Below, in pieces: positions 1-5,858 of a stretch of 6,925 nucleotides of DNA. Position 1 is the first letter of the stretch. Each line of letters starts with the position of its first letter. Location: assembly GCA_031254155.1 (NCBI GenBank), contig JAIRVA010000317.1, positions 1 through 6,925 of the forward strand. Direction: 5' to 3'. The notes under the pieces are model-generated. The model searched no databases and was not told the DNA's origin. It saw only the letters and a program-made list of their open reading frames with translations. The position numbers were made by a program, and so were the translations under genes. The stretch is from Propionibacteriaceae bacterium. GTDB lineage: Bacteria; Actinomycetota; Actinomycetes; Propionibacteriales; Propionibacteriaceae.

Positions 1-1814
1 AGGACGCCCGCGAGGTCGTCGGTCAGCGTGACCGGGCCCAAGTCGACCGCGCCCGAGTTACGGCCGGTCAGCGTGTAGGTCACCGTCTCACCGGGGTGGA
101 CCACCCCGCCCGACGCCGGGACCGACTTCTTCGCCACGTCGAAGGCGGCCTGGGCGGTCGTCAGTTCCGTGTAGCACCGCAGGGCGAGGCCATCGTCGCA
201 GGTGGTGGGCACCGGGCCCGATGTCGTCGAGAGCGCCATGGAGGTGAGCCCGTTCTTCAGGCTCGCGCCGGGCGGGACATCGGCCTTCACGACGACATCG
301 TACGTGACGCGGACCAGTCCCCCGGCTGGCAGCGCATCGGACCACGAGATCAGGTTGTCGGCGAACGTCGCCGGACGGGCCGGTTCACCGCCCAGGGTGG
401 CCTTGAGCGAGCTCTGGTCCAGGGTGGCGTACTCCAGGACAGCCGTGAGGTCGTCGGTCAGAAACACCCCGTCCGCCGCGCGGGCATCGGGATTCAGGGC
501 GGAGAGGGTGTACGTGATCCGCTGCCCCGGACGGACTGTCGCACCGTCGGCCGGGTTGGAGGTCTTTTGCACGTCGATCTCGACCGGTTGGCCGGTGACG
601 TCGAGCCGCAGCGGTACCTCGGCCATCGGGTACAGGGCCAGGTTGTCGAAGGCCATGTCGTTGCCGTACCCACCCGACGCGGCGTTACGCAGGCTGACGG
701 TCAGCCGGTCGTAGTCCCCGATGTCGACGATGCCGACGATCTCATCCCAGCGCGCATTCTGTGTGTAGCACCCGGTCTGGCGCTGATAGCTGGGGGTCGT
801 GCCAATCTTGACCGACTGCCCATTGCCCCGCTGCGCGTACGCACTGACCGAGACCGGCGCGAGATCGCCATTCGGGTTGTCGTTCAGGTTGGCCACTTTG
901 CCGGTGAAAAGATACTTCCGGTTGGGTACGAGGCCGTGGAGCGTGGTGGCGAGCACATCGTGGATCCCCTTGTCCTTCGCGCCGTTGACGATGGCGATCT
1001 TGCCCGCGGCGGCGGACTCGGCCGCCGTCACCGAACGGAAGTTGCCGGAGGCGCCGGTACCATATTCCGAGTACTGCCAGTTGCTGCAGATCTCTTCCGT
1101 CCCCGGCGTCACCATCGGGTGGTCGACGCTGCGCAAATCGGCCCAGAAGCTGTTGTGGTGCTTGCTCTCACCGTTGATGGCGGCCGTGGGCCAGATGGAG
1201 TAGTCACCGTCGCACGGGCCGTACTGGGGCACGTTGCCGCACCCGTAGACCGTCTGCGGGTCGTGGTAGCCGTAAGAGGTGTTGGCGCTAGACAGCCGGG
1301 GGTGGGACTGGCCCAGGTAGTCGAAGGTGCCGCCGTCGAAATCCGTGATCTGGTTCGGGACGTTCCGCTGGCGGGCGAGGCTGACCCCGCTCAGGATACC
1401 TTCGTACTGGTACGGCGGGTGGATCGTGATCTGGCCGCTCTGCGCGGCCGCCACCGGTAGGTCATAGATCACCGGGTCGGTGGAGACGGTGCCCATGGTG
1501 TACCCGGCGTTCTTCACCTGCCACCCCTGCGGCACGCCGTAGAGCCAGTACTGGCTGAAGACCGCCCCCGACCAGTTGTCATCCGTCACATTGAGGGTGA
1601 AAAACTTCTCCTCGTGCGGCGGAATCGCCGGGGGCGTGAGCGTCACCGTCAGCCCGTCCGAGTCGTCGGCGGCGACCGCGACCGGCGCGGGCGAGACCAG
1701 TCCGACCAGCGACGCCACAAGACTACAGACCACGACGAACACCACGCCGGCCCGTCGGAAGCGGGTGGGGGTGGCGGCGGAGAGGGGGACAGCGGGAGAA
1801 CCCGGCACGCGCAT
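1..1814 (-). CDS. Secreted/surface protein with DUF11-type repeats (partial, 3' end outside window)
   Basis: The minus-strand reading is open from an ATG at 1814 to the left edge: 604 whole codons, no stop. Residues 1-49 form a signal peptide: Arg-containing n-region (RFRR at 18-21), hydrophobic core at about 23-40, and an AVAA end before DDSDG. Residues 50-150 are a beta-rich N-terminal part I cannot assign. Residues 155-396 include cysteines at 192, 201, 243 and 349 and end in GYGNDMAFDNLALYP, the ending typical of a carbohydrate-binding-like jelly roll. Two DUF11-type repeats follow, at about 411-555 (VQKTSNPADGATVRPGQRIT, later FLTDDL) and from 556 to the edge (AKKSVPASGGVVHPGETVTY, later TLTDDL). 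Such repeats are Ig-like stalk modules in actinobacterial cell-wall proteins, so a surface or adhesion role is inferred; no catalytic motif is seen. The missing C-terminus would show whether it is anchored (LPXTG or membrane helix). The ribosome site is weak (GTGAG), but no other Met occurs before residue 106. Confidence 0.88.
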   Translation of the reverse strand, partial: MRVPGSPAVPLSAATPTRFRRAGVVFVVVCSLVASLVGLVSPAPVAVAADDSDGLTVTLTPPAIPPHEEKFFTLNVTDDNWSGAVFSQYWLYGVPQGWQVKNAGYTMGTVSTDPVIYDLPVAAAQSGQITIHPPYQYEGILSGVSLARQRNVPNQITDFDGGTFDYLGQSHPRLSSANTSYGYHDPQTVYGCGNVPQYGPCDGDYSIWPTAAINGESKHHNSFWADLRSVDHPMVTPGTEEICSNWQYSEYGTGASGNFRSVTAAESAAAGKIAIVNGAKDKGIHDVLATTLHGLVPNRKYLFTGKVANLNDNPNGDLAPVSVSAYAQRGNGQSVKIGTTPSYQRQTGCYTQNARWDEIVGIVDIGDYDRLTVSLRNAASGGYGNDMAFDNLALYPMAEVPLRLDVTGQPVEIDVQKTSNPADGATVRPGQRITYTLSALNPDARAADGVFLTDDLTAVLEYATLDQSSLKATLGGEPARPATFADNLISWSDALPAGGLVRVTYDVVVKADVPPGASLKNGLTSMALSTTSGPVPTTCDDGLALRCYTELTTAQAAFDVAKKSVPASGGVVHPGETVTYTLTGRNSGAVDLGPVTLTDDLAGV

Positions 1815-2029
1815 AATCAGCTCACAATTCCACTAGATTTCAGTCAATTAACTTGATACGTATGGAATATATTAGCCAGAACATGGTGATCACGCAAAAA
1901 ATAACGGAAAATTTAAATAAACTCTGACTAGGTAAAATGATGAACAATCCCCAACTTGGCACTACCATACCTGTCGTGCGAATGCTCCACGCCCGCGCCC
2001 CGGCAACCACCCCAACCGACGACTGGACG
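1815..2029. other. AT-rich intergenic stretch
   Basis: This gap lies downstream of the VOC gene and upstream of the surface-protein gene, both on the minus strand. The part from about 1830 to 1960 is strikingly AT-rich against the rest of the window, with A-runs near 1896-1900 and an ATTTAAAT palindrome near 1910-1917. I find no convincing gene. No hairpin plus T-run was found that would clearly terminate the VOC transcript. The AT-rich part probably holds the surface-protein promoter. Confidence 0.6.
1869..1897 (-). promoter_or_regulatory. Candidate promoter of the surface-protein gene
   Basis: On the minus strand TTGCGT (1892-1897) is followed after exactly 17 bp by TAATAT (1869-1874). This fits a housekeeping sigma-factor promoter: the -35 matches TTGACA at 3 of 6 positions and the -10 matches TATAAT at 4 of 6. 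Transcription would start near 1862, leaving a leader of about 48 nt before the ATG at 1814. A TATATT overlaps the -10 but would give a 20-bp spacer. The call is by eye only. Confidence 0.4.
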
Positions 2030-2413
2030 CTACGTCTGCTTCATGCCGAAAGCAAGCCATCGCCCGTCGATGTCTTCCAGCACAAATTCCCGGTTGTTGT
2101 AGTCGGTCGTCTGCAGCGGACGGACGATCTTCGCTCCTTTGCCGATGAACTCGTCTTGCAACACTTCTTGATTGTCTGTCACGACGTAGATGTCCTCGCC
2201 GTAACCGTACAGCTCTCGGTTGGGGTGGACCTTTCCACCGTTGGCCCTGGTCAGTACGATTTCCACAGTGTCACGGTAGAGGCAGATGTGGGGTTCTGCC
2301 ACATCAAGGTACGCGACGACCCGGAAACCCAGCACCTCGTCGTAGTACCGGGCAGTTGCTTCGATGTCCGGCGTCGGAAACACCGCCAGTATCGAGTGAA
2401 GACTTGCTCCCAT
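2030..2413 (-). CDS. VOC family (glyoxalase/bleomycin-resistance fold) protein
   Basis: This is a complete 127-residue protein, the normal size for a single-domain vicinal oxygen chelate protein. It shows two beta-alpha-beta-beta-beta modules: residues 6-56 (HSILAVFPTPDIEATARYYD, then LGFRVV, then VEIVL with E51) and residues 72-123 (EDIYVVTD, then REFVLEDIDGRWLAFG). FPTPDIEATARYYDEVLGF is the typical helix-1 region and EDIDGRWLAFG the typical last strands. VOC proteins act on glyoxal adducts, fosfomycin, bleomycin or ring-cleavage substrates; nothing here fixes the substrate, and the usual metal-ligand pattern is not clear enough to assert a metal site. The start is well supported by AGGAGGG 9 nt before the ATG. 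Of 127 codons, 37 end in A or T, more than in mntH nearby, which may mean acquisition from a lower-GC source. It seems to be a single-gene unit with a 133-bp upstream gap. Confidence 0.88.
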   Translation of the reverse strand: MGASLHSILAVFPTPDIEATARYYDEVLGFRVVAYLDVAEPHICLYRDTVEIVLTRANGGKVHPNRELYGYGEDIYVVTDNQEVLQDEFIGKGAKIVRPLQTTDYNNREFVLEDIDGRWLAFGMKQT

Positions 2414-2451
2414 ACGTACATTCCCTCCTGCACCGTGCCTGAGTTCCCCCC

Positions 2452-2488
2452 GAGGGTCATCCGTACGGATGGCATAACGACGACCCTC
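2452..2488. promoter_or_regulatory. Nested inverted repeats upstream of the VOC gene
   Basis: A perfect 12-bp palindrome ATCCGTACGGAT (2459-2470) lies inside a second inverted repeat, GAGGGTC (2452-2458) with GACCCTC (2482-2488). It sits about 40-75 bp upstream of the VOC start and about 60-95 bp past the stop of the acetate transporter gene, both on the minus strand. It could be a regulator site for the VOC gene or a structured leader or terminator. No T-run follows on the minus strand, which makes a classic intrinsic terminator less likely. Confidence 0.35.
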
Positions 2489-2546
2489 ATGGTATCACGA
2501 CACCTCACGGGGGTTGGGCGATCCGGTGCGGCGTCAGGAACCAGCC

Positions 2547-3152
2547 TTACTTCCCGCCGATGACGGGCAGGACGTTGCGGCCGTAGGTCGTGTTCACCAC
2601 CAGGGTCGCGCTCAGGTAGATCCCCAACACGCCGGCCGCCAGGAGCGCGTACGCCGGGACTGGCTTGAACGAGGCGGGAAGGACGGTCAGGTCGATCAGC
2701 GAGATGAACGGCAGCGCGACATCCAGGGCCACGATGACCAGCGACAAGATGTTGAACTTCTTGAAGAAGGCCGGGGTCCACAGCCACAGGACCAGCCACA
2801 AGACGAGCCACGCCCAGCCGTCGATCCGCCCGTCGAGGGGAGCGCCGTCCTGGATGGCGTTGTACTTGAAGATCATCTCAATGCCGCCCGCGAGCATGAA
2901 GAACGCGCTGAAGAACAAGAAAGTATTGCCGCCAGCCGTGTTCCCGCCCCGCAGGTCGAGTACGGCGACGAGGAGTTGGACGACGAAGCCACCGATGAGC
3001 CAGGCGCCGAACAGCGGCAGGGCGGCGGTCGTCACGTAGCCGGAGAGGTTGGCGAAGTGGGCGAAGCACGCCACAGCTAAGCCGACCAGGCCAGCGGCAG
3101 TCGGGTTGGCCCACGCCTGGGCGGGGGTTGAGGTCGTGGATTCGGTTGCCAT
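2547..3152 (-). CDS. Acetate uptake transporter, SatP/GPR1-FUN34-YaaH (AceTr) family
   Basis: This 201-residue hydrophobic protein has the AceTr layout of six membrane helices. Recognisable parts are an N-terminal ANPTAAGL, a variant of the family NPxPLGL signature (residues 15-22); GGFVVQL at 54-60, the family GG..Q element; and LDLRGGNTAGGNTFLFFSAF at 65-84, matching the conserved GNTF/SFGAF region. Helices fall at about 20-38, 43-64, 75-92, 112-131, 135-155 and 166-186. The family moves acetate, and in some members succinate, across the cytoplasmic membrane, probably with protons. The variant NPTAAGL leaves substrate preference open. The open frame extends upstream to an ATG at 3275, but the start at 3152 is preferred: GGAGG lies 5 nt before it, the protein then begins just ahead of the signature, and the length fits the family. 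A second ATG at 3164 would add only four residues. A promoter lies about 95 bp upstream, so it is probably transcribed alone. Confidence 0.88.
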   Translation of the reverse strand: MATESTTSTPAQAWANPTAAGLVGLAVACFAHFANLSGYVTTAALPLFGAWLIGGFVVQLLVAVLDLRGGNTAGGNTFLFFSAFFMLAGGIEMIFKYNAIQDGAPLDGRIDGWAWLVLWLVLWLWTPAFFKKFNILSLVIVALDVALPFISLIDLTVLPASFKPVPAYALLAAGVLGIYLSATLVVNTTYGRNVLPVIGGK

Positions 3153-3246
3153 GGAGTCCTCCATTTTCACTAGTCGAGCGAGCATAGACAGATCAGTTGC
3201 GTCCGGACGCGGGCCGTACTCCCGGCTCTCGCGGACGGTTAGGTCG

Positions 3247-3275
3247 AACCTACCTGAACGTATGAGCAGAGTCAA
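3247..3275 (-). promoter_or_regulatory. Candidate promoter of the acetate transporter gene
   Basis: On the minus strand TTGACT (3270-3275) is followed after 17 bp by TAGGTT (3247-3252), a good -35 with a TANNNT-type -10. A second TTGACT lies 8 bp further upstream (3278-3283). The -10 is part of a short inverted repeat, TAGGT/ACCTA with a 3-nt centre (3240-3252 on the plus strand), placed where a repressor could act. Transcription would start near 3240, giving a leader of about 88 nt. Confidence 0.5.
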
Positions 3276-3302
3276 TAAGTCAACGTGCGCAAATTCCCAA
3301 CA

Positions 3303-3339
3303 CGCCGCTGCCCGGCCTCCGGCTGGCCCACCGGCGGCG
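3303..3339 (-). terminator. GC-rich hairpin behind the beta-helix gene
   Basis: About 20 bp past the beta-helix stop, outer arms CGCCGC and GCGGCG (3303-3308 and 3334-3339) enclose a GGCC/GGCC pair, allowing a strong GC-rich hairpin. No T-run follows, so it is not a textbook intrinsic terminator; hairpins without a U-tract have been proposed as terminators in actinobacteria. Assignment rests mainly on position. Confidence 0.35.
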
Positions 3340-3359
3340 ACTATGAGCCCGACGAGCTA

Positions 3360-4433
3360 TCAGCCTAGTCGATTGTTATCAAGTACGAGCCCGTCGGCGG
3401 GGCCGTCGACCATCACCGCTTGTCCACCGTTGTTTTCAAGCCGGTTGTTTCGGAAGCGGTTCCGGTGCGCCCCGTTGGCGGGAGTCTCCGGGCGGATGTA
3501 CACCCCGTGACCCGCGTTGCCCGTCACCAGGTTGTCCTCGAAGTCGTTGTCCGTGTCCTTGTGGCCGAGACTGATCCCGTGACGCCCGTTGTCCCGGATC
3601 ACGTTGCCGCTGAACACGCCCGCCTGGACCCGCCAACACACGTAGATCCCGTCCGTGCCGTTGCCCCGGACCTCGCACCCGGCCACCCGCGACCGCAGCG
3701 CGCCGGTACCGGGGTGAAGCCCGTAGTTTGTGCAACCCGCGACCACGCACCCGCGGACCTCGATGTCCTCGGTGATCTGCCAACTGATCCCATCGCCGTT
3801 GAAGTCGACCACCTCGACACCCTCGATCACGCACTGGCCGGCCTCGAAGAGGTACACTCCCCCACCGCGGCACCCGTTCAGGAAGGCGTTCCGCGCCTTG
3901 TTCCCGTCGATCCGCAGGTTCTCCACCCGGACCCCGTGTGCCGCCACGACCTCGACGACCGAGCACGCCGACGAGATCCAACAACCCGCCTCAACTCGGT
4001 AATCCTTCACCAGTCGGTCGCGGAGCCACACCTGGTCAGCCGTAACATCAGTGACAACCGACGTACTGCATTCCCAGTTGGCACTCGCCGCATCGCCGAC
4101 CTGGACCCCCAGCCCCGCCCGGAACTGGCCGGGGTCGGCGACGGTCACCACCCGCTCGCCGTAGTCGGCGTCCACGAGGGGGTGGGCCAGGACGCCGTCG
4201 GCCTTCCGCAGACAGGTCCGCGGCCCCGCACCCGTGAGCGTGACGCCGTCGCGGAGCCGGACCGGGGCCAGGATGTCGAACACCCCCGCGGCGAGCCGGA
4301 CCACCCCCGGCCCGCCCAGGGCGTCGACGGCCAACTGGATGGCGCGGCCGTCGTGCCCGGTGATGTCGGACTCCGGGCCGCCGACGGTGATGACCGGCGG
4401 GCGGACGCGCGGTGACAAGAAACTCATGGACAT
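3360..4433 (-). CDS. Right-handed parallel beta-helix protein
   Basis: This 357-residue protein has the pattern of a pectate-lyase-like right-handed beta-helix. Residues 27-75 (DGRAIQLAVDAL, then GPGVVRLAAGVFDI and VTLTGAGP) resemble the start of pectate_lyase_3 proteins. Residues about 150-357 form successive coils rich in Gly, Asn and Asp, such as VRVENLRIDGNK, NGDGISWQITEDIEVRGCVV, NGTDGIYV, DNGRHGISLG, NAGHGVYI and NNGGQAVMV. This matches the Beta_helix/NosD type, found in polysaccharide lyases, epimerases, phage tailspikes and surface proteins. I see no catalytic set that identifies an enzyme, and there is no signal peptide or membrane helix. Cysteines are fairly frequent (for example 122, 151, 157, 188, 201, 229, 234, 253, 266). 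The start is unsure by two codons: AAAGGGGG lies 3 nt before the ATG at 4433 but 9 nt before the ATG at 4427, which has better spacing. It begins 33 bp after mntH ends and is probably co-transcribed with it. Confidence 0.85.
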   Translation of the reverse strand: MSMSFLSPRVRPPVITVGGPESDITGHDGRAIQLAVDALGGPGVVRLAAGVFDILAPVRLRDGVTLTGAGPRTCLRKADGVLAHPLVDADYGERVVTVADPGQFRAGLGVQVGDAASANWECSTSVVTDVTADQVWLRDRLVKDYRVEAGCWISSACSVVEVVAAHGVRVENLRIDGNKARNAFLNGCRGGGVYLFEAGQCVIEGVEVVDFNGDGISWQITEDIEVRGCVVAGCTNYGLHPGTGALRSRVAGCEVRGNGTDGIYVCWRVQAGVFSGNVIRDNGRHGISLGHKDTDNDFEDNLVTGNAGHGVYIRPETPANGAHRNRFRNNRLENNGGQAVMVDGPADGLVLDNNRLG

Positions 4434-4466
4434 GGTCCCCCTTTCGATTGGCCTCAGACTGCGCGC

Positions 4467-5678
4467 TCACCCGGTGACGGAGAGCCAGATGAGCAGGACG
4501 TTGAGGGCGACGATGAGTCCGACCGCCAGCCAGGCCACAGCCGCGAGCGCGGGCGGGTTGGCGTACTTCCCCAACAGCCTGGTCCCGGTCAGATAGACGA
4601 GCGGTACGAGCGCGAAGGCGATGCCGAAGCTCAGGACCACCTGGCTCACCACCAGGGCCCAGGTCGGGTCGACGCCGAGGGCGAGCACGACGAGGGCGGG
4701 TACGAGGGTGACGACGCGCATGGTGATCACCCGTACCTTCACCTTCAGCAGGCCCTGCATGATCGTCGCACCGGCGTACGCACCGACGGCGGTGGACGCC
4801 AGACCCGACGCGAGCAGCCCGATGGCGAACAACGCCCCGATGACGCTCCCGAGGTGCTCGGTGATCACGGCGTGAGCACCGAGGATCGAATCCGTCGCCT
4901 CGCCCGGCAGCGCGGCGGCGGCGACGAGCAGCATGGCGATGTTGACCGCGCCCGCGACGAGCATGGACGCGCCGACCTCCCAGCGGGTCGACCGCAGCAG
5001 GCGCGGGACGGCGTCGCGGCCGACCTGCCCGTGGCGGTCGATCGCCAGGGACGAGTGGACGTAGATCGCGTGCGGCATGACCGTCGCGCCGAGCATCGAC
5101 GCCGCGAGCAGCACCGATTGGCGGCCCGCGAAGCTGGGGACGAGCCCGCTCGCCGCCTCGCCCCACCGGACTCCCGACACGAACAACCCCGCCATGAAAC
5201 CCACCGCGATGATCACGAGCAGGCCGATCACGATGTGCTCGAAGGAGCGCTGCCCGCGCCAGGTCTGGACGCTCAGCAGGACGATGGACACGGCGCCGAC
5301 AATCACCCCGCCGACGACCAGCGGGAGCCCGAACAAGATGTTGAGCGCGATCGCACCCCCGATGACCTCGGCCAGGTCGGTGGCGATGGCGACGATCTCG
5401 GCCTGGGCGAAGTAGGCCAGGCGCGGCCCGCGGCCCAGGCGCTGGCCGAGCAGATCCGCCAGGCTCTCCCCGGTGACCAGGCCCAGCTTCGCGGAGAGGT
5501 ACTGGACCATCATGGCGACCAGGTTGGCGAGCACGAGCACCCAGACCAGGCGGTACCCGAACTGCGCACCCGACGTCAGGTTCGCGGCCACGTTGCCGGG
5601 GTCCACGTACGCCACCGACGCCACAAACGCCGGACCCCACAGCCACCTCAGAGTGTGGGTACGGTGCGGGCGGGCCAT
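4467..5678 (-). CDS. mntH: Nramp family divalent metal (Mn2+) transporter MntH
   Basis: This 403-residue integral membrane protein is of normal length for bacterial MntH and shows the Nramp signatures. DPGN is at 26-29 in helix 1, and ATVMPHAIYVHS is at 198-209 in helix 6; D26, N29 and M201 correspond to the known metal-binding Asp, Asn and Met. Also present are the helix 3 region (AEIVAIATDLAEVIGGAIAL, 93-112), the helix 8 region with GAYAG (299-303) and Q346 in helix 10. Eleven hydrophobic helices can be placed. The family imports Mn2+, and also Fe2+ and other divalent ions, with protons; the helix 6 Met favours transition metals over Ca2+ and Mg2+. I see no ribosome-binding sequence before the ATG at 5678, while a TANNNT box ends 7 nt upstream of it, so a leaderless mRNA is possible. 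No recognisable MntR or DtxR box or Mn riboswitch was found. The beta-helix gene follows 33 bp downstream. Confidence 0.95.
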   Translation of the reverse strand: MARPHRTHTLRWLWGPAFVASVAYVDPGNVAANLTSGAQFGYRLVWVLVLANLVAMMVQYLSAKLGLVTGESLADLLGQRLGRGPRLAYFAQAEIVAIATDLAEVIGGAIALNILFGLPLVVGGVIVGAVSIVLLSVQTWRGQRSFEHIVIGLLVIIAVGFMAGLFVSGVRWGEAASGLVPSFAGRQSVLLAASMLGATVMPHAIYVHSSLAIDRHGQVGRDAVPRLLRSTRWEVGASMLVAGAVNIAMLLVAAAALPGEATDSILGAHAVITEHLGSVIGALFAIGLLASGLASTAVGAYAGATIMQGLLKVKVRVITMRVVTLVPALVVLALGVDPTWALVVSQVVLSFGIAFALVPLVYLTGTRLLGKYANPPALAAVAWLAVGLIVALNVLLIWLSVTG

Positions 5679-5685
5679 GGGGAAC

Positions 5686-5691
5686 AGCCTA
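5686..5691 (-). promoter_or_regulatory. Candidate -10 box of mntH (leaderless)
   Basis: TAGGCT on the minus strand ends 7 nt before the A of the mntH ATG, so transcription could begin at the start codon itself. This agrees with the lack of any purine-rich ribosome site. No good -35 hexamer lies 16-18 bp upstream; the region there is C-rich (CCCCGA). Confidence 0.3.
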
Positions 5692-5734
5692 GCGAATCCG
5701 GCAATGCCTCGGGGGGTACCCCGAAGCCGACGCC

Positions 5735-5783
5735 TGCGAAAAAACGGTACCTTTTCCGACCATTTCGGGCCCGTTTCTTCGCA
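5735..5783. repeat. Inverted repeat with 13-bp arms in the divergent region
   Basis: The left arm TGCGAAAAAACGG (5735-5747) matches the reverse complement of the right arm CCGTTTCTTCGCA (5771-5783) at 12 of 13 positions, with 23 bp between. In minus-strand RNA the one mismatch would be a G-U pair, so all 13 positions could pair. A smaller CCGA/TCGG pair (5756-5759 and 5765-5768) lies within the loop. It sits well upstream of both start codons, which suggests paired regulator half-sites rather than a leader structure. Confidence 0.55.
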
Positions 5784-5814
5784 ACCGCGGCTTGGCAGCC
5801 ATGTAGAGAACGTT

Positions 5815-5829
5815 CCCCGCCTGGCGGGG
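5815..5829. promoter_or_regulatory. 15-bp palindrome next to the zinc-ribbon gene promoter
   Basis: CCCCGCCTGGCGGGG has perfect 7-bp arms around a single base and directly abuts the TAGGAT box at 5830. A dimeric regulator bound here would cover the promoter spacer of the plus-strand gene. An 8-bp palindrome GAACGTTC (5808-5815) overlaps its left edge. No known regulator is identified. Confidence 0.45.
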
Positions 5830-5835
5830 TAGGAT
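5830..5835 (+). promoter_or_regulatory. Candidate -10 box of the zinc-ribbon gene
   Basis: TAGGAT on the plus strand is a good TANNNT-type -10. Transcription would start near 5842 and give a leader of about 17 nt that includes the ribosome site GAGAGGGG (5847-5854). A matching -35 is not evident, since that position lies in or beside the palindrome; such a promoter would probably need an activator or an alternative sigma factor. Confidence 0.4.
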
Positions 5836-5858
5836 ATCGGATACGAGAGAGGGGTTCA

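Larger units (their letters stand above)
3153..3359. other. Intergenic region between the beta-helix gene and the acetate transporter gene
   Basis: This 207-bp gap between two minus-strand genes holds a GC-rich hairpin close behind the beta-helix stop and a promoter for the acetate transporter. The leader of about 90 nt between that promoter and the ATG at 3152 shows no riboswitch I recognise and no small gene with a good ribosome site. Confidence 0.5.
5679..5858. promoter_or_regulatory. Divergent control region between mntH and the zinc-ribbon gene
   Basis: These 180 bp separate two divergently transcribed genes and must hold both sets of control signals. They contain a 10-bp palindrome GGGGTACCCC (5713-5722), a 13-bp-arm inverted repeat (5735-5783), a 15-bp palindrome (5815-5829), and -10-like boxes for each direction. 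No open frame with a ribosome site is seen inside it. Confidence 0.6.

Noticed and set aside
96..1460. Long plus-strand open frame of 454 codons.
   Set aside because: It is antisense to the surface-protein gene, which has a signal peptide and recognisable repeats. The plus-strand product is Arg/Val/Gly-rich with no domain, as expected for the opposite strand of GC-rich coding DNA.
1806..1830. Minus-strand GGAATTGTGAGCTGATTA just before the surface-protein ATG resembles the left part of the E. coli lac operator.
   Set aside because: Only one half-site is present and the right half does not match, so it is not a palindromic operator. The same bases form the weak ribosome site; chance is the simplest explanation.
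2251..2811. Minus-strand open frame overlapping the VOC and acetate transporter genes.
   Set aside because: It overlaps two well-supported genes in another frame and has no recognisable content.
3153..3275. Longer acetate transporter starting at 3275.
   Set aside because: The extra residues are charged and unlike the family, there is no ribosome site at 3275, and the candidate promoter lies inside that stretch. The start at 3152 has GGAGG 5 nt upstream.
4048..5646. Minus-strand open frame of 532 codons spanning mntH and the start of the beta-helix gene.
   Set aside because: It is a different frame of the same strand, Arg/Gly/Pro-rich with no domain. The mntH and beta-helix frames carry clear family motifs.
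4854..5858. N-terminal extension that would make the zinc-ribbon protein 627 residues.
   Set aside because: It is antisense to mntH, is low in information (Arg/His/Asp-rich), and a ribosome site lies just before the ATG at 5859-5862.
5679..5858. Manganese (yybP-ykoY) riboswitch before mntH.
   Set aside because: I could not find the conserved paired regions of that class, and the best promoter-like box leaves no room for a leader. A covariance-model search would settle it.
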